Shown: positions 12,501-26,800 of the stretch, piece after piece | Layout: each line of letters starts with the position of its first letter | How positions within the stretch are numbered: position 1 is the stretch's first letter | Source of the DNA: Mesodorylaimus sp. YZB2_4 | Lineage: Eukaryota > Nematoda > Enoplea > Dorylaimida > Dorylaimidae | Length of the DNA stretch: 64,000 nucleotides | Reading direction: 5' to 3' | NCBI GenBank assembly: GCA_030248295.1 | Contig: JASANH010000183.1 | Span: 744,001-808,000, forward strand | The notes under the pieces: generated by a model | Seen by the model: the letters and a program-made list of their open reading frames with translations, nothing else | Told to the model about the DNA's origin: nothing | Databases searched by the model: none | Translations under genes and position numbers: made by a program

Positions 12501-13239
12501 CCTGCAATAATGAATGCAGTAGAATGCCTTTTCAGACAAAGTTTTCTTTTAAGCTGGCGCAGCAATGAGGCACATGCCGCCACAACCCAGTTATGCGTCG
12601 GGCGTGCCAGGCCTGCCAGGTCCGCCAGGTCCGCCTGGTTCGTTTGATGCACACTACATCATGTCACCAGACGCCATGAAAGATGGCGACGACTCAGTGG
12701 CACCGATCCTCGACCTACCGACAACTACTTCCCCATTGGTTCCGTCCCAATCTAAGTGCACCATCCTAATCATCGTGATTAAACCCACAAACACGACCCT
12801 CGAATCAGTGGATATTGGTCGAGTTACCAAGTTATATGATACCTTATCGGCTATGACCAGGGCTGATCCAGACCTGAAACTTGCCGGCTTAAAGTTCAGA
12901 GCGATCGGCGTGGAAGATATCAACGCCACGAAGGATATCTTGGGCCCGAGTGCACCCCTTCCGGGTTTGCAGCTGTCCACTATGGATAACACCAGCATAC
13001 GCTTCGAAACACTCGACCTGAGTCTTCACGAAACTGGTCATTTAAGGGTTACCTCAGTTGAAAAATGGTTGCTATGGATCGCTGAGGATAAGTCCGAGTA
13101 TGAACCGAGGAACGTGTATAATCGTCTGACAAGTGGCTATGGATATCGGTCAATGGGATTGAGTGATCAGGAATTTGATGACGCATTGCGACTCTTGAAA
13201 AGCTCAGAAGATTTCAAGAGGCATTGTTTAAGAGGCTAG
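6560..13239 (+). CDS. ITIH-like secreted VIT-vWA protein A
   Basis: Extracellular protein of the inter-alpha-trypsin inhibitor heavy chain type. Exons: 6560-6628, 7452-7612, 8051-8161, 9048-9192, 9254-9377, 10002-10291, 10485-10647, 10701-11000, 11449-11936, 12270-12432 and 12554-13239; all phases agree, about 899 aa. Order of domains: signal peptide in exon 1 (LMLLICIIW); VIT domain in exons 2-4 (SRFATTLITSRLANP, KVIVGDVKEKEKA, GESAGLVAQK); vWA domain in exons 6-8 with an intact MIDAS DKSGSM and MTDGQPNAG; a family-specific region with AYQTIKKLLKEAE in exon 9; five short collagen triplets (GVPGLPGPPGPPG) at the start of exon 11; then about 170 aa of unrecognised C-terminal domain ending in a Cys. 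The classical DPHF motif for chondroitin-sulfate linkage is not seen. Vertebrate ITIH proteins bind hyaluronan; ligand binding here is inference. A tandem paralogue follows at 14865. Confidence 0.9.
8387..8513. mobile_element. Palindromic MITE-like element in ITIH-like A intron 3
   Basis: The left end (GGGGCCGGTTTCACAATCAG) is repeated inverted at the right end (CTGATTGTGAAACCGGCCCC). The inner parts also fold (GGACATGTCCTAG against CTAGGACATATCC), giving a hairpin of about 45 bp per arm in 127 bp. It has no ORF, so it would be non-autonomous. CCAGG-like bases flank both sides. Confidence 0.75.
8920..9030 (-). repeat. SINE B copy (reverse strand), ITIH-like A intron 3
   Basis: Contains the family block GAGTCGAACACTCGCCCGTA (T-arm/box-B-like on the other strand) and the adjacent CTCGAGGGTGAAGGGACA. 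It lies only about 20 bp upstream of exon 4. Related copies are at 11085, 14335, 25250, 44010 and 46888. Confidence 0.7.
9587..9729 (+). pseudogene. Pseudo-exon copied from vWA exon 7, flanked by inverted repeats
   Basis: Positions 9608-9728 duplicate most of exon 7 of the same gene (10496-10616) at high identity, but carry an in-frame TGA where the exon reads TGG (AGATGA versus AGATGG). The copy lies upstream, in intron 5. Its last 26 bases (9704-9729) are repeated inverted at 9587-9612 with one mismatch, so the unit is a foldback. The left arm joins the copy at a shared TATCC. Confidence 0.85.
11085..11255 (+). repeat. SINE B copy in ITIH-like A intron 8
   Basis: tRNA-like head: TGGCCTAACAGCTGCCTCTC resembles a Pol III box A region, and GGGTTCGACTCCCGCC matches box B. 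The body has TTGGCTATGGATAAAG and GACATCACCCTG. This is the clearest plus-strand copy of the family in the window. Confidence 0.8.
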
Positions 13240-14775
13240 TGAAGCTCTGTTTTACGATGAGTGCACTAGTATTATTGTTCAGTCAGATAATACTACGATA
13301 TACTGTACCCGACATACGACTGCTTATACTTTGTGCGATTGTTTAGTCCATTATTCCCTTGGTGAGCGTTGTCACATTGCGTACCAGTAGCATAAAACTT
13401 ATGCTTTTATCTAGTTTGTACCTGCGTCAAACTAACGTCTTGGGTAGACATCAAGACTTGAGACTTAGTATGTCTTACAGTAGGGTGAATTCAAATTTCA
13501 AAAACTTTGTAATGGGCACGTACCCCTGCGCTATGCTGTCTCGCTGTGGTCAAAAGATGTGTGTGTCCACACCGTCATATACTGTATTACCACAGCACCA
13601 AATCTGGGTGTGCGCACTCGAGAGTGAACGAACCAATTACGCTTTTTTCGGCCTGAATTATTCCAGATCGGAACGACTATTTCAGAGACGAGGCAGAATC
13701 GGACTGCAATCCTGATAGAGATATCTTCTCCCGAGGGTGAGCCGCGAGTCGAACGACAGAGCAAGCTAGAATATGCGCACCTAGCGTAAGAGGGAGGCTG
13801 GCAATGGGCCACTGATCATGAGTCAGCACAGCCCGCAAAAGCGTATTGCGAATCCAAGGTTACTTCGAAAATGGCCTATGCTGCTGACAGGCTCTCGATT
13901 TTCATGTTGGCTAGTTTAGCTTGACTTCGCGGACCACATGGCCGACGATTGAGTGCACTTGCAGTGATCGCAACGCTGTCATACTGATCACGACCAGCAT
14001 GAATTATAAAAGGTTATCCTACTGTGCGACTTCCCTCAAAGGGACGTGAACAGGGTGCAGTAGTTTCTGGTTCAGCCCCACAGGAAAACGAGGGTCTGCA
14101 TAACAGATGTTTCCAACTGTAGCCAAGGCCAATGAAGATAAAGATATTACTTTTTCATTCTTTCTCGCATTTGCAGCACCACACGAGTGCCGTGCAGTGT
14201 GAATGGCACGATTGCTGATATGCTATCATGATCCCTATTACACCTTGTTGCATCCTATATGTATTGTAAGTGCAGGCCACAGGCTTGTCCATACCTGACT
14301 ACGCTGCCCATCCTGACTGGCCTGGATGGCCTCATGTTCATGTTTTTCCACATCACCAAACGCTTATGCGCACTCGGGGGTGAAGGGACACATTTTTCAC
14401 GAAATGATTTACCGGCCCGCGAGTCGAACACTCGCCCGTACCTGCGCACCTGGCGTGAGAGGCAGACGCCTAATCTAATCTTGCCTTTATCTAATGTAAT
14501 CACCTCCGCTTCTATGACTCACTCCTCACCTGGAAGGACCCGTTTGCCTTTCCTCAATAACCACCCGTTGCTCCATCTCCCTTTCCCCCTTTCGCAGGCA
14601 CCTCCTAGCCCAGTCTGTCGCCCATCTCTGCTCTGCGAATGCAGAAGACCTATGTTTCCTGATGTTCATCTAACTTCACACATTTGGCACCGAAACAAAC
14701 CTTTCGCCTAACCTAGTTACATTCACGAGCTAGGCTAGGAATGTCTCAAAAACATAACTGATGTGTTGTCGACCG
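13240..14775. other. Spacer between ITIH-like A and B
   Basis: About 1.5 kb with no convincing exon. It holds a diverged reverse-strand SINE B-like segment (13605-13800) and a well-preserved one (14335-14475). It presumably contains the 3'UTR of gene A and the promoter of gene B. Confidence 0.6.
14335..14475 (-). repeat. SINE B copy between the ITIH-like genes
   Basis: Shares ACATCACCAAACGCTTATGC, GGTGAAGGGACACA and GAGTCGAACACTCGCCCGTA, in this order, with 46888-47062. Read on the reverse strand it is a tRNA-like head (box B GTTCGA), a body and a 3' portion. Confidence 0.8.
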
Positions 14776-14777
14776 CC

Positions 14778-14800
14778 TGAGGCAATATAAGCTGAAAAAT
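14778..14800 (+). promoter_or_regulatory. TATA-like promoter of ITIH-like B
   Basis: CAATATAAGC lies about 80 bp upstream of the ATG at 14865, a similar placement to the TATA box of paralogue A. No other core element is obvious. Confidence 0.35.
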
Positions 14801-14864
14801 AAGTCAGAGAGAACCATTGCTTTTCCGTTGAGCTTGGAGAAAAACCTGTTGCACAATTGACATT

Positions 14865-17800
14865 ATGAAGATCATGTACATCGTCAAAGTATTTTTTGTG
14901 TTATGTATTGGCTTTTTATATGCTTCGGGACAACAGGTAAAATGATCAAAGTTCTTTGCTTATCTGGGTGCGTTTGGTGATGTGGTAAAACAGGAACAGG
15001 AACAGGAACAGGGAGCGCCACAGGTCGTCTTACCCGCAGTAAAGTGCATCACCTGCAGGCATAGGCATGTCGTGCAAAGACCCCAGTAGGGCACAAGAAC
15101 TAGACTGTCACACTGTACAGCAATATAATATACAGCATATAATAATTATGTTATTCATGCTTCGATATGCTGTCATCATCATCATCATTTTCGTAGCGGT
15201 TAGTCCCGTTTTAGGGCAGTGTCCGCTTTTCTTCTTTTCTGTTGCGCCTCATCGATTCACTTTTACTTTCTTCATGTCTTCTCTGATCGTGAGAGTGTCC
15301 CAGCACCGTTTTCTTGATCTGCCTCGTGGCCATCCCCCCTGCACTGCAACAGAAAAGAGTGCTGCGAGCCAGTCCATGGGCACCCCACCGTGACGTATGC
15401 GGCATCAAGCTGCTGTAGGGCGCACTTGTTGATAACATACTGCAGATCTTTACTGAACAGTTCGTGTTTCAATCGAAGCTTATTGGTACCGTACCACATT
15501 TGGATCGTTGGTACTAGGGTCGTTTTTTCTTGGTGGACATTTTTACTTATTGCTTTTGTAGAATCATGGCCGGTTGTAGAGATATCCGGATAAAACGCTG
15601 AAGCGCTTTATAATGTATGATGTAGGATCCGGTGCGGAAAATCAAACTTGACGCAGATTTTACTCTACAAGATGGGCTTTATCAGGTTTCAGCAAGTTTA
15701 CTACTGTAAGTTGGAAGACACTCAAAACGCAGTTTAATGCGGCTTTGACCGTCATGTTACTCAAAACTTTTGGGCCTACTCGTAGGTGCGCTGTGATATC
15801 AGATACTATAAAAATATGAGACGACAAAGTAAGACCAGCTAAGGGACGGCTGATTGTGAGACAGAAGAGCCTACTAATTGAGTGGGTTCCATGTACTGCA
15901 AATGGTCCTTTAAAGTTCAAAGATGATCATGATTTCCTTCAAAGTTCAAAGACTCAAAAGAATTACTTCTGAATTACTGTACTTCTGAATTACTGAATTA
16001 CTGTAGAAAAGAATTACTGTATGATGACAAAATGTGTTGTAAATTTTTAATGCCCTTCGAAAAGTCGCCCCCCCCCCCATGGCTCCCGTTAAAAAGTAAA
16101 TTTTATAATTCACGTTATTTGGCTCCCTTGAAATACTTGGAGTATCTTCACTTCTTTACCTTTTGTTCATCCCTTGGCCGGCCGAACAGTCGGGTTCATG
16201 GCTGCATCCTACCCTACCCTACCTACAGCAAGCGGGCAGTAGCATATGCAAGCAAAGTCATGTGCCCGGTTGTGTGTGTACATGGATTATTCATATCCAA
16301 CAGCAGTATGCAGTATGTACGGGTATAAGTGTTGTAAATGCGCACCGTGTATGCACCATAATGTGTTTGCTTACCATGTTTGTGTGTGCACCAAACATGA
16401 ACATGGCGATACCAAATTTTTCGACGTCAAGTACGATTCCCTTCATAATATCATGATTTCAGCCCGATGTAAGAGTCAGATATCTGCGCATAAAAAGCGA
16501 GATTCAATCAAGATTCGCAACGACTCTCATTACCAGTCGACTGAGCAATCCGACTCATGAAGCTAAAGAAATCTTTTTCACAGCACAATTACCAGATGCT
16601 GCGTTCATATCAAATTTTTCCATGTAAGTACCGTTCGATCTCACCGTCAGTCACACTGGCCTTTTTAGTTTTACTATAATATTTATCAACAGCAGTGCGA
16701 GTATCCAAGTGCTTTTTTTTTATCCTCTGGGAGTAAAATGGTGCAGCATTACAAGGCACCGGTAATTTTTGAGCCATTATGTCAGTCGCAGCAGATACTG
16801 TATTTTGCAGGGTGCTGTTGACACACTATGCCAATTCTAAGGCCGCACCAGCACACTGCAGGTTGTGTGTGTGTTGGTACATGAAGGAAGCAAGGAGATC
16901 AGAATTTATAAATTCGCATAGTGAGACATCCTGAACCAGTAGATTAAGAAGGCTGAACAGGCGGAAGATACTAAGTATAAATCGCTTTTCCTTGTACCTT
17001 CATCCGTCCAGCAGTTACTTTTTAATATGCAGCAAATCCAGTAAGGAAAAAAGTTTCTGTATTTTTTCCAGGCAGATCGGTAAGAAGGTGATTGTCGGAG
17101 ATGTGAGGGAAAAGGAACAGGCGAGAGTGACCTACGAGCGAGCAAGGAGTCGTGGAGAATCAGCTGGTTTGGTTGCCCAAAAGTAAGTCACCGTCTTTGG
17201 TCAAAGTTGTGGAACCACACTATATGCTACAGTACAGGGTCCATATACAGTAGATGACAATCCTGATCGATATTTTCCCAACTGATCATAATTTCGCCAA
17301 GACCCCTCCTAGGGTCCTCGGGTATTATGTCTCGCATACGAAGTCAAAAAATTATTGGTCCATCTCCCAGCCAGGGTCGACGGTACATACCGACTTTTTT
17401 GACCGTACCGTACCTGGGGCCTGGTACCGCCGCCGCACCGTGCTAATAAAAACGGTCAATCTGGCAGCAAAAAATTTGAAAATTTTTTCAAAAGATTTTA
17501 TAGATATTTTAAGTAAAGGCTTTCTAACTCTGGTGTGCTGTTGTGACCATTGCCGCTTGGGGGGGGGGGGGGGGGGGGGGGAGGGTGCCTGGAATTCTTT
17601 GGGGTGTGGCTTGGGCAGTTGGCTCGGTAAGGAGAAGCCAGGCCAGTATAAGAGCAGGCCGCCGGGGGAGATTGGGGCTCTCCCTTGCTTGTTTTCACTC
17701 GATTCGATTCCATCGGTGTTCTGAATTTGTGGGGAGCCACCCCTTCTGTTGTCCTCCCCATTGGCAGAACTGTGGGGCGAGCCAGGTGCTGGCCAGAGAC

Positions 17801-20800
17801 TTCGATTAGCACACTCTCAAAGGGCCTCTACGGTCGTCGTTTCCTTCGGTTCATACTGGAAAAGTCCAGAGTTGACTCCGGGACAGGTACTTGGTTTGTC
17901 TGCGGATTTTTCTGTGGGTGAGATGCAGGACCGTGAAGACATCGTCGTGCATTGTTGTGCTTCGTAAAGGGTCCTCTGGTGTTGACAGAAGTCTTTACTG
18001 CGCCATCGATAGCGGAACTGCTTGCCATCGCAGGCATCTTAGACCCGGCTGCATTCGACCAGCAGCCAGGCTAGCGTATGATTGCACAGAGCAGTTGCAG
18101 GCACCCTTGGGAGGCGCGACGAACACTACTGAGGGGTTTGTTGAGGAATCGAGGTCTTAGTAATCGAGCCTCTGCAGGAATAAGCCTTTCTACAAGGTCT
18201 GGGCTATTGAAGATCTCGGACCGCTCGCTTGGAAGAACAGCCCGAACCCGCCAGTACGAGAGCGAAGAAGAGCTGTCGCACACTCGCAAACAACACCCAT
18301 AACAGTGCATCTCATTTTTTCTCCTTTGATATCGCAGATTACAAGAGATTCTTTTGCTCCATCATGCTACTGTACCTATGTATACATGCTCAAAGACTAG
18401 ATATGAACTCATGATCTACACCTACAATGATTTTGATAAAAATTGGCACGATTTCAGACTAGGCCGATTCTGAAAAGTGCTCGAAAAATCAAAAATTTTC
18501 GTCAAGCCGTTCTTGAGTTGTTAGCCAAGGAAAATCGTCCTTTAGCTTTAGGCGTCTGGTTGGCTGGTCTAAGCAGGCACTACCGTGTCTGCTGATATGA
18601 GAAATGTAATGATGACCGTGGTACACATCTGTGCTGCGACGCTTGGTGGTGCTCATACTGTAGATCCAGAAGCCTCCTGTTTCGATGTCTTGCACAAAGA
18701 TGCCAACAAAATTTTTAAATTAAGATGGATCAGAAAACCTTGCCAGAATACATCTGTTGAAATTTAATCAATATATGGGTTCCCTAACCAGCGCTTCGAA
18801 AAATTACAGGCAAGGAATTTAGTCTTTCATATAGGAAACTGCAGCATTGCAGGCGCCTCAAATTCAGCAACAGCGACTCCAAGAATGACCACATTTCAAT
18901 TCAAGAAAGCAGCATTTTTAGCTGCACTTGGAGAACTCACAAGGATCACAGCCCCAAAGTCAGCCTACTAGCATCCGGATTATAAGATAAGATGCTCTGC
19001 GAGTAAATGCTTGAAATTTTGGTCACTTTTTAGGATCGGTTATCTAACAATAGTTTGGGATTATAAACCCACAATAGGCAGACTCATTTTCTCTTCATAA
19101 AAATTGGCCGCTTTAAAGCGAAGGAATGTACGCAAGCGTCAAATTACACAAAAATTATTGTAAAACTCGGTACGGCCGTACCGGCCATTTTCAGAGCCGC
19201 ACCCGTACCGTACCCCTGGTACGGCAGGTACGGTGGTACGGTCGACCCTGGTCTTCCGGCTACCAAATGAGAAAATACAATCCTGGGAAAATATAGACTT
19301 TGTTTGAAGTAGGTACCGTATTTTTAGCTCTGGCACTGAATAACACGTACAGTAATACAACCACCAATCAGGGAAGAAGAGCTCGGAACAGCTCTTATTA
19401 TAACAAAAATTACCTGCTCTAAATGGAATGATAAAAAAATTATAGCCTCAAGAATTTTTTGAATCGAAAAGTCGAGAATTCGAGAACTGCTTGACCTTTC
19501 TTGCAAATAATAGAATCTCTGTGAAAAAGATAACGACTCGCAGGGAAATGAAGACTGAACCAACTGATGATGATTGAAATTTTAGACCCAGGGAAACGAA
19601 CACGTTTACAATTTCTGCCAACGTGGCGGCCAAAGATAAGGTCACTTTCAATTTGACCTATCAAGAAATCCTAAAACGTGTTCATGGTGCCTACAAACAC
19701 ATTGTCAATTTGCAATCTGATAAACTTGATGTAAGCTTCTGTGCACTATTCGTAATCAGAATTGGACATTACATGGTGGACATTTAGATGTCGTCGGATA
19801 TCACAATCGAAGTGCGAATCATGGAGCAAGGAATAATTGTCAACGTGAGTGTTCCTAAGTTTGGAGAAAAGATTGGCGAGAAAACCAACTCGGAATTGTT
19901 GAACGCTGAACGTAAGATGTTATGATATCAGAAATCACAAAAAAGCCTCAAACAGTATGCTATGTAGTTCTGCGTGAAGTCGATCGCAGGGTTCGGCGGG
20001 ACCGCCTTTGTTAACCCTTCCCTGGTCAAACTTGCGGACCCGTATTCTCCAGTGCGGGGTCCACACTTCAGAAGTCGTTTTTGATCGATATCTCACGAAC
20101 CGATCAAAATTCGATCGTATCGATCGCGAAATCCCATCGTAGGGTTCTCGGGTGCCATGTCCCGCATGCTTGGGTCGAATTTCATCAAAATCCGTCGAAC
20201 GGTGCCCGAATGGCGCCGAAAAAACCTTCCCGGAACTATATAGACCTCGTTTGTAACGTAAAGTACCGTAGTTTTGTAGAGCCGCGAGAACTATCTTCTA
20301 GCACAGGTAGCGTACAGTAGCTACTTGATGTTACTAACAGTTTGACCAGCGCCTATAACTATTCTTTTTTATTCGAGCAATGTAACCTCTTTTTGATCAT
20401 TTTGTGAGGATTGCTCGAAATAAAAAGCTCGCATTTTTGCAATCCTTACATAATATTTTTCGTTTCTTTTTTGCATTAGAGCCACTTTAAATGTTGATCA
20501 GCTTTTGAAATTCAGACATATTACAATGCACAAACTGTGTGATAGAGTACACTGAGGCACCCACTCAGGGTTTCTAATCTGAATTTCTTGATGCCAGGTT
20601 CTATTTATCTGCATAAATCTAAACGGAAGTTACAGCTTTTATTATCTCGACGAGCTATATTTGTAGAAGAGCCCAACGCGCAAGTGACCACGCTATCTGC
20701 TGGCCCAGCGTCGACCACGCAGATCGTCTATAAACCACGACTAATCGAGTCCTCCAATGGCAGACTAGCAGGTCAGCTGGTCGTCTTGTACGATGTCCAA

Positions 20801-23800
20801 CGTGACATGAGTGGTGGCGAGATACAAGTGGTCAATGGGTATTTCGTACACTTTTTCGCACCAACTGGATTGCCTCAAGGACAAAAACATGTCGTATTCG
20901 TCTTGGACAAATCTGGATCGATGATTGGTAGAAAATTTTCACAAACCAAGGTAAGAAAAACAAAGTTACGTTGGGGAGATTTTCAATTGGTGGCGAATAC
21001 GCGAGTGGGCGTGGCTGCCACAAGGGTATCCAATCAGATTTCTTGAAATGAAAATTTTTAATTTCAGGCAGCAATGCATCGTATTCTGACCGATTTGAAT
21101 CGAAACGACCTGTTCAACATAATTTTTTTCCAAAGCGATTACGAAAGATGGAAACCAGAATCTGTCCGCGCAACACCTGACAACGTGCGCGAAGCCATCG
21201 AATATGTGCAGCATTCCAGAGCTGATGGAAGTAAGTAGGAGACTTTGCAACGAAGTGCAGCATTCATGTGAATATCTGTACAGCTTGTAGGGTCAGAAAA
21301 ACAAGGAAGATCCCCTTGTAGACAAACGGTCTTTTTTTCAATTCACATTTGCAGCACCATTTTAGTGACAAATATTTACGACTCGCTCGTGGCTGGTCTT
21401 CAAATTCTAAACTCATCTGTTGCGAGTCCACTGACTTCCATGATTATATTCATGACTGATGGACAGCCGAATGCTGGACGTTTCTCTGAACCCGATGAAA
21501 TCGTGCGCAATATAAACGATATGAATGCTCATACAAAGTTCGTCATTCACAGTATTGCATTTGGCGAGCATGCCAATTTCAATTTGGTGAAACAGATTTC
21601 GGCTAATAATTATGGCCTGGCAAGAAAAGTTTATGAAGACTCGGATGCCGATGTGCAACTGACAGGTACGAGTGGGTGGCAGGCGGGTACTCGATGGACT
21701 CACCTACCGCAGGCTAGATTACCCCACAGCCGCTGCTTTTGAAAGTGTGTCAGTACCAGCTACAAAATGTGGGGGTAAATTTAGGTGAGCGGCGGGAAGC
21801 AAAATGCCGAATCGGCTTGTACTCGTGCCAGCAGTTTTTACCTGTGTCTAATTAGTTGGCGACAGACCGATGAATACTTTGGCATCGAGTTTTACAGTGG
21901 GGAGATACTCTCTCACCCACCGTGACGTTGCGTGTAGCACAGCCACCAGAAAAAGCTTCTGAAAGCTCAAAATGTCAAGATGTCATTTTCAATGCCAGTT
22001 CAGACCAGCTTGTCTTGCTTTTTGAGGGTCTTATTGAGTACCCACACTTGGTCACACATCCAACGATCAGCTACCGATTTTGTACTGCGGTGCCTTGATG
22101 TCTTTTCAACTGCTTAATTGTATGGAAAATCCTTCACTAGGATCATTGGTTAATGTGTGGCATCATTCTCATATGCGCCTATAAGGTTTTTACAACAATT
22201 TTACCCTTCACAAATACGGTTTCACAGCAGGAAAAACCGTTTTTGGAGTTGCATGTTGATGCCTCAATTTGACCAGCGCTTGAAACTTGAAAAATAAAGA
22301 AGAAACGAATATCGTGTCTTAACGAATATCGAATATCGAACGAATCAAATTATTTTTGTTGACTTTCTTGGCCGTTATTAGGAAGAAAGGACTCATTGGA
22401 CGGACTGGATCATTGATTTCGACTCTTCTCTCTTGCTCTACTGACTGACTCTCGCACATACTATCAACCAATGAGCCTAGCGATTCTGCATAAAAGTAAC
22501 CAGCGTCGGCATGCATACATTGAAAACACGTAATAAATCCTGTATTTGTAATGCATTCTCAAGCAATACAGCTAAAGAGAAGAGTTTGCGACTGAATCAA
22601 ATAAAAAGTCGGAATGAAACATTCCGGGCGGAGAGAGCTCTTTCAATTAAAAGAGGGCATAGTTACGATTTAGTTTTTGCATTAATTGAGTGAAAAAAGA
22701 CAAAGAAAAACAAATATCTCAACAACACGACCGATAAGTTGATCTAAAAAGTGAGAAATCCGAGCACATGCATAGTAATACTGGGACAAACACCACGTAG
22801 AGTACAGTACAACCACAATCCTCAATCGGGGATGTGACTGTATTGAAAAATAGTCTACGTCATGCGATACATTCTGCGCACGAGGCAGTTTTTGGTTTTC
22901 TTTTCATATATTTGTCCTTCCTTATCTTTACTGTTATCAAAAACAAAGCTTTCAATCATCGAGGCATCAGTATCGAACATACAGCGAACAGTATGTCCGC
23001 TGGACAAGCTTAACGTAAAAGCCAAAAAACTATTTTGACGGGAAAGGACCTTTTGAACTTCTACAGTATACCCATGGTAACAAGTGAGGGGCTAGAGTAA
23101 AATTCAATGCACTGCACTCAAATCCAATCGCTCGAAAAAAAACTTCAGTCATATTCTTACGAGTGAAAAACCTGCGCTCTATTAAGTGTTAAATGGGGTT
23201 TACGACTGGATTTATCACGTCAACCTGCATCATCAAGCTATGTGTACTAAATACTCTGGATAGCGGCTAATTCAGGATTTCATTATCCTCTAATTTTGAG
23301 CCTTGATTAATGATAAGCTAAAACAAGCGTGAGTAATCTTCTGTCAGAAAAAGTTTGTTTGCAGTACAATTTAAGACGATCAGTAATTGTCACCTGTGTA
23401 CGAGAATGGCATTGACACTCGCACGCAAACAGCACAGAATGTTAAAATGAGTGCACAAAAGGTGCGACAGTGATAAAATGTTGGGCCATAAGAGCTTGGT
23501 GATTCTGTGACCCAGCACCATAAAGCCCACTGACCACATGTTTTTTTCTCCAGGTTTCTACGCAGAAATCTCTTCTCCACTTCTCGCCAATGTGCAAATA
23601 CAATATCTGAATGAAACGGTTGATGCCAGCTCCCTCGTTCAAGACCAGTCCTACAATTATTACGAAGGTGGGGAAATGGTCACTTTCGGCAAACTAACTG
23701 ACCAAGCCCCCCAATTCGTTCCATTCGATGCCTCGATCAGAGCACGCGGAGCGCGAGGCCAAGTTATTTTAGTCACTCATTCCAACACCCTGATTTGTCC

Positions 23801-26800
23801 CCGGCATGTTATCAGCGATGACGATACGACCCCTCGGGCGTGTTGCGTACATCCGCGTTGTCCCAGTCCGATTCAGTTGATCACCAGTACAGAGAGGTCG
23901 GTGCCTGGACCGAGCACCTTGGGTGGATTTGTGGAAAGGATGTGGGCTTATCAAACTATTAAGAAACTGCTGCAAGAGGCCGAAGTGCAGGGAGGAGAAA
24001 TTGCGGCCAGAAAGAAGCAAGAGGTGTTAAGGCTAAGTTTGAAGGTAAGGCGACCTTCGGCATTTTTGGGAGCCCATCTTTGGGAGATTTAGTAATCTGT
24101 TTGGAAAAATTTGATTTTTTGCAAGGTTCCATGTGCCTTGAGATGGCATGTTTTGGAAACCCTTGTGTTTAGATTATGCTGCAGGTTCTGGGCGATCCCC
24201 CCTCCCTCTGCCAGCATTCTTCAATGTCCTTGCCATAACAGCATAAAAATTTTGTGTGTGTGTGTAATAAGAATGGACTATGTATGTAGTGCTCTCCGGC
24301 CTATTGGTGCACTGGTTCAGGGAACCGGTCCCTCTCCCCCTAAGTCTGGGGCAACACGTGTGGGATTGTAAAACGTATCGAGAAGAGTCCGTGGACGCGT
24401 GGGTTGATTCCTGTGGCTTGAGCCATCCTCTGGTCAGCCCTAAATCTATCCTAGGGCGAGCCAAGGATTTCACCTATTTAAATGTGGGGTGCCCTATTGA
24501 ATAGGGCAAACCCCACAATAATGGATGCAGCACAATAGATAACAGAGGCTTGCCCGGACAAACTTCTATGATCCATTATGCTGCCATTTACACCGTACCC
24601 CACTGTGCAACCAACACCCTGCTTGCGTCGCTGCAACTGCTTGCTTGCGTTGCTTCACGTTCCGCTGCGGGTTTTTGTTTTTCCGAGGTTATGAAGGAGG
24701 TGTATGGTAGTCACCTAATTTTCTCAGTTGATATACAGTACATGTATATAGGGGCATGCGGTGTTTCGGTCCAAACTAGTTTGTAAGAAAAAGACGGGAA
24801 ACGGTCTTATGATTTCCAAAAAAGTCTGGAATGACAGATTCGAAACTTTTAGACCAGCCAATGCACACAGTGGAACCAGGGCTTAGGATGGCTGGTCTAC
24901 TCGTGACACGAAGAGAGGCCTGGCATGCTGCGCACTGCATGCAGTGTGTAATCACTCGCACATAGATGTTTGTCGATGTCAGAATCAAATCCAACATGCT
25001 TGTGTGCTGTGTACTGCTGCTGTTTGAACACCCCAAGGGATACCAGCTGTGGTATTCCACACGGGCAGCCTGACTTTGCTGAAGCGTTAGTGCTGCGAGT
25101 GAAGTGATAGCTTCTCGTGGATATGCCTAAGCCTCGAAAGACACTTCCAACAATCTTTCCTCCCCTTCTTTCAACTTCAGTAGGTTCATGCTCATGTCTA
25201 CCCCATCAGCAATTTAGCGCTTTATCTGTACGTATATATTTGCTTTGGGAATGTACAAGCCAGCCGCCCATGGTACCGCGAGTAGATTCCAAAGAAAACA
25301 GATAGTTCAGTATGACACGGACAAACAAACGAAATGATCTACCCAGCCTGAAGTCGAACATTCGCCAGTAGTGCGCACCTAGCCCGAGAGGCAGACACTC
25401 CCAGCCCGCTATGCAAACCACGAGCTCGATCTTTCAATGACCCTCTGCTGGTTGCTCATGATCAGTTGTGCTGCTGATATTCATGAAGAAAGAAAAGGCA
25501 GCGTCTGTTTGAGCACGTTTTCTAATCAACCATGGCTGCGTTTTGCAGCGGCCGAGTAGACCAGCCATCCTCAGCCCTGGTTATCCACTGTGTGCATTAG
25601 CTGGTCTGAAAGTTTCGAGTCTGCCATAACAGACTTTTTGGAAATAATTATCCTAGATCTTTGGCATTCATCCTCATCAGCAGTAGCCGCTGGGAGATCA
25701 CCAGCTTGCACTACTGTACAGCATTTTTCAAGCCATCTCTTTCGCATTACTAAGCAGTATCTGTATAGCATGCCAGCTGTACTTTCTCTCTTTAGTATCA
25801 TTTTGTCACAGAAATGACTTCGATGGTGGTCGTACAGTCGCAAGAAAGTGCTACATTTTTGCAAAAGATCAAACCAGGGGAAGCCACAGAAGATCAAGTC
25901 CAGTGGCCTATGCGGCAACTTGGTAGAAATATGGGTGGGAGTAGAATAATTGGTGGTGGCAGCGGCGGTGGATTGGCTGGACCTCAAGGCCCTGCATCAG
26001 GTGAATTGGCAGGACCTCCAGGCCCTTCGTCAGGTAAGAATCGAACTGGTTTTACAAGCAAGATGCATGGTGTGAATTTAGCCGCCTAGGTTTTGTGTGG
26101 CAATGTTTTGTTAGCAGAGCTTTAATTCGACTTCTACGTATATAGTTGCAGGCATTACCTTATAAGGAATGTTTTCTGCTTCCTTATGAATGTGTTGGTG
26201 ATTCACTGTATGTAAGTGAAAGGCATGTGAAGGTCTTCTATTTTCACTGCCTAAACGTAGCTATGAAAAGCGCGAGCGCATGCATGAACAGCGGACGAAT
26301 GAGCGTGAACAGTGGATGAATACACCAAGCGCACACCAAGCAATGTTTCCGAAAGTAATGTGATATCCTGCCATGGCACTCACAACAGGCCCTTTTCAGC
26401 CCATTCATTTTATCACAGCAGGGCCCATAGCCGAAGGCCTGATCCCCCCAAATTCAACCATCCTGCCCGAAGTCGGCCTTCCTACGTGGGTCAGATGACA
26501 GCTCAGCCAGCCTCCACACAAACTCCATCCACGACTTCATTCTCATCAGCCGCTTGCTACATCGAGCTGTTGGTTTTGATTGGACCGGCCTCATCGACCG
26601 AATCGTTGACATCGATTCAATCGATTCCTTTCGAACGTATTAATCGATTGATCAGAATAATCCAACAATCGCCTTCATCTGCGGCACTGCGCGTGTCAGC
26701 AATTTGGTTGAATAACCTAGCTGGCTCTAGTCGTACTGCGCTGGTTTACGATAAATCGATCGAATCAATCATTAATCCAGACGCGATCAAGAGCGATGTG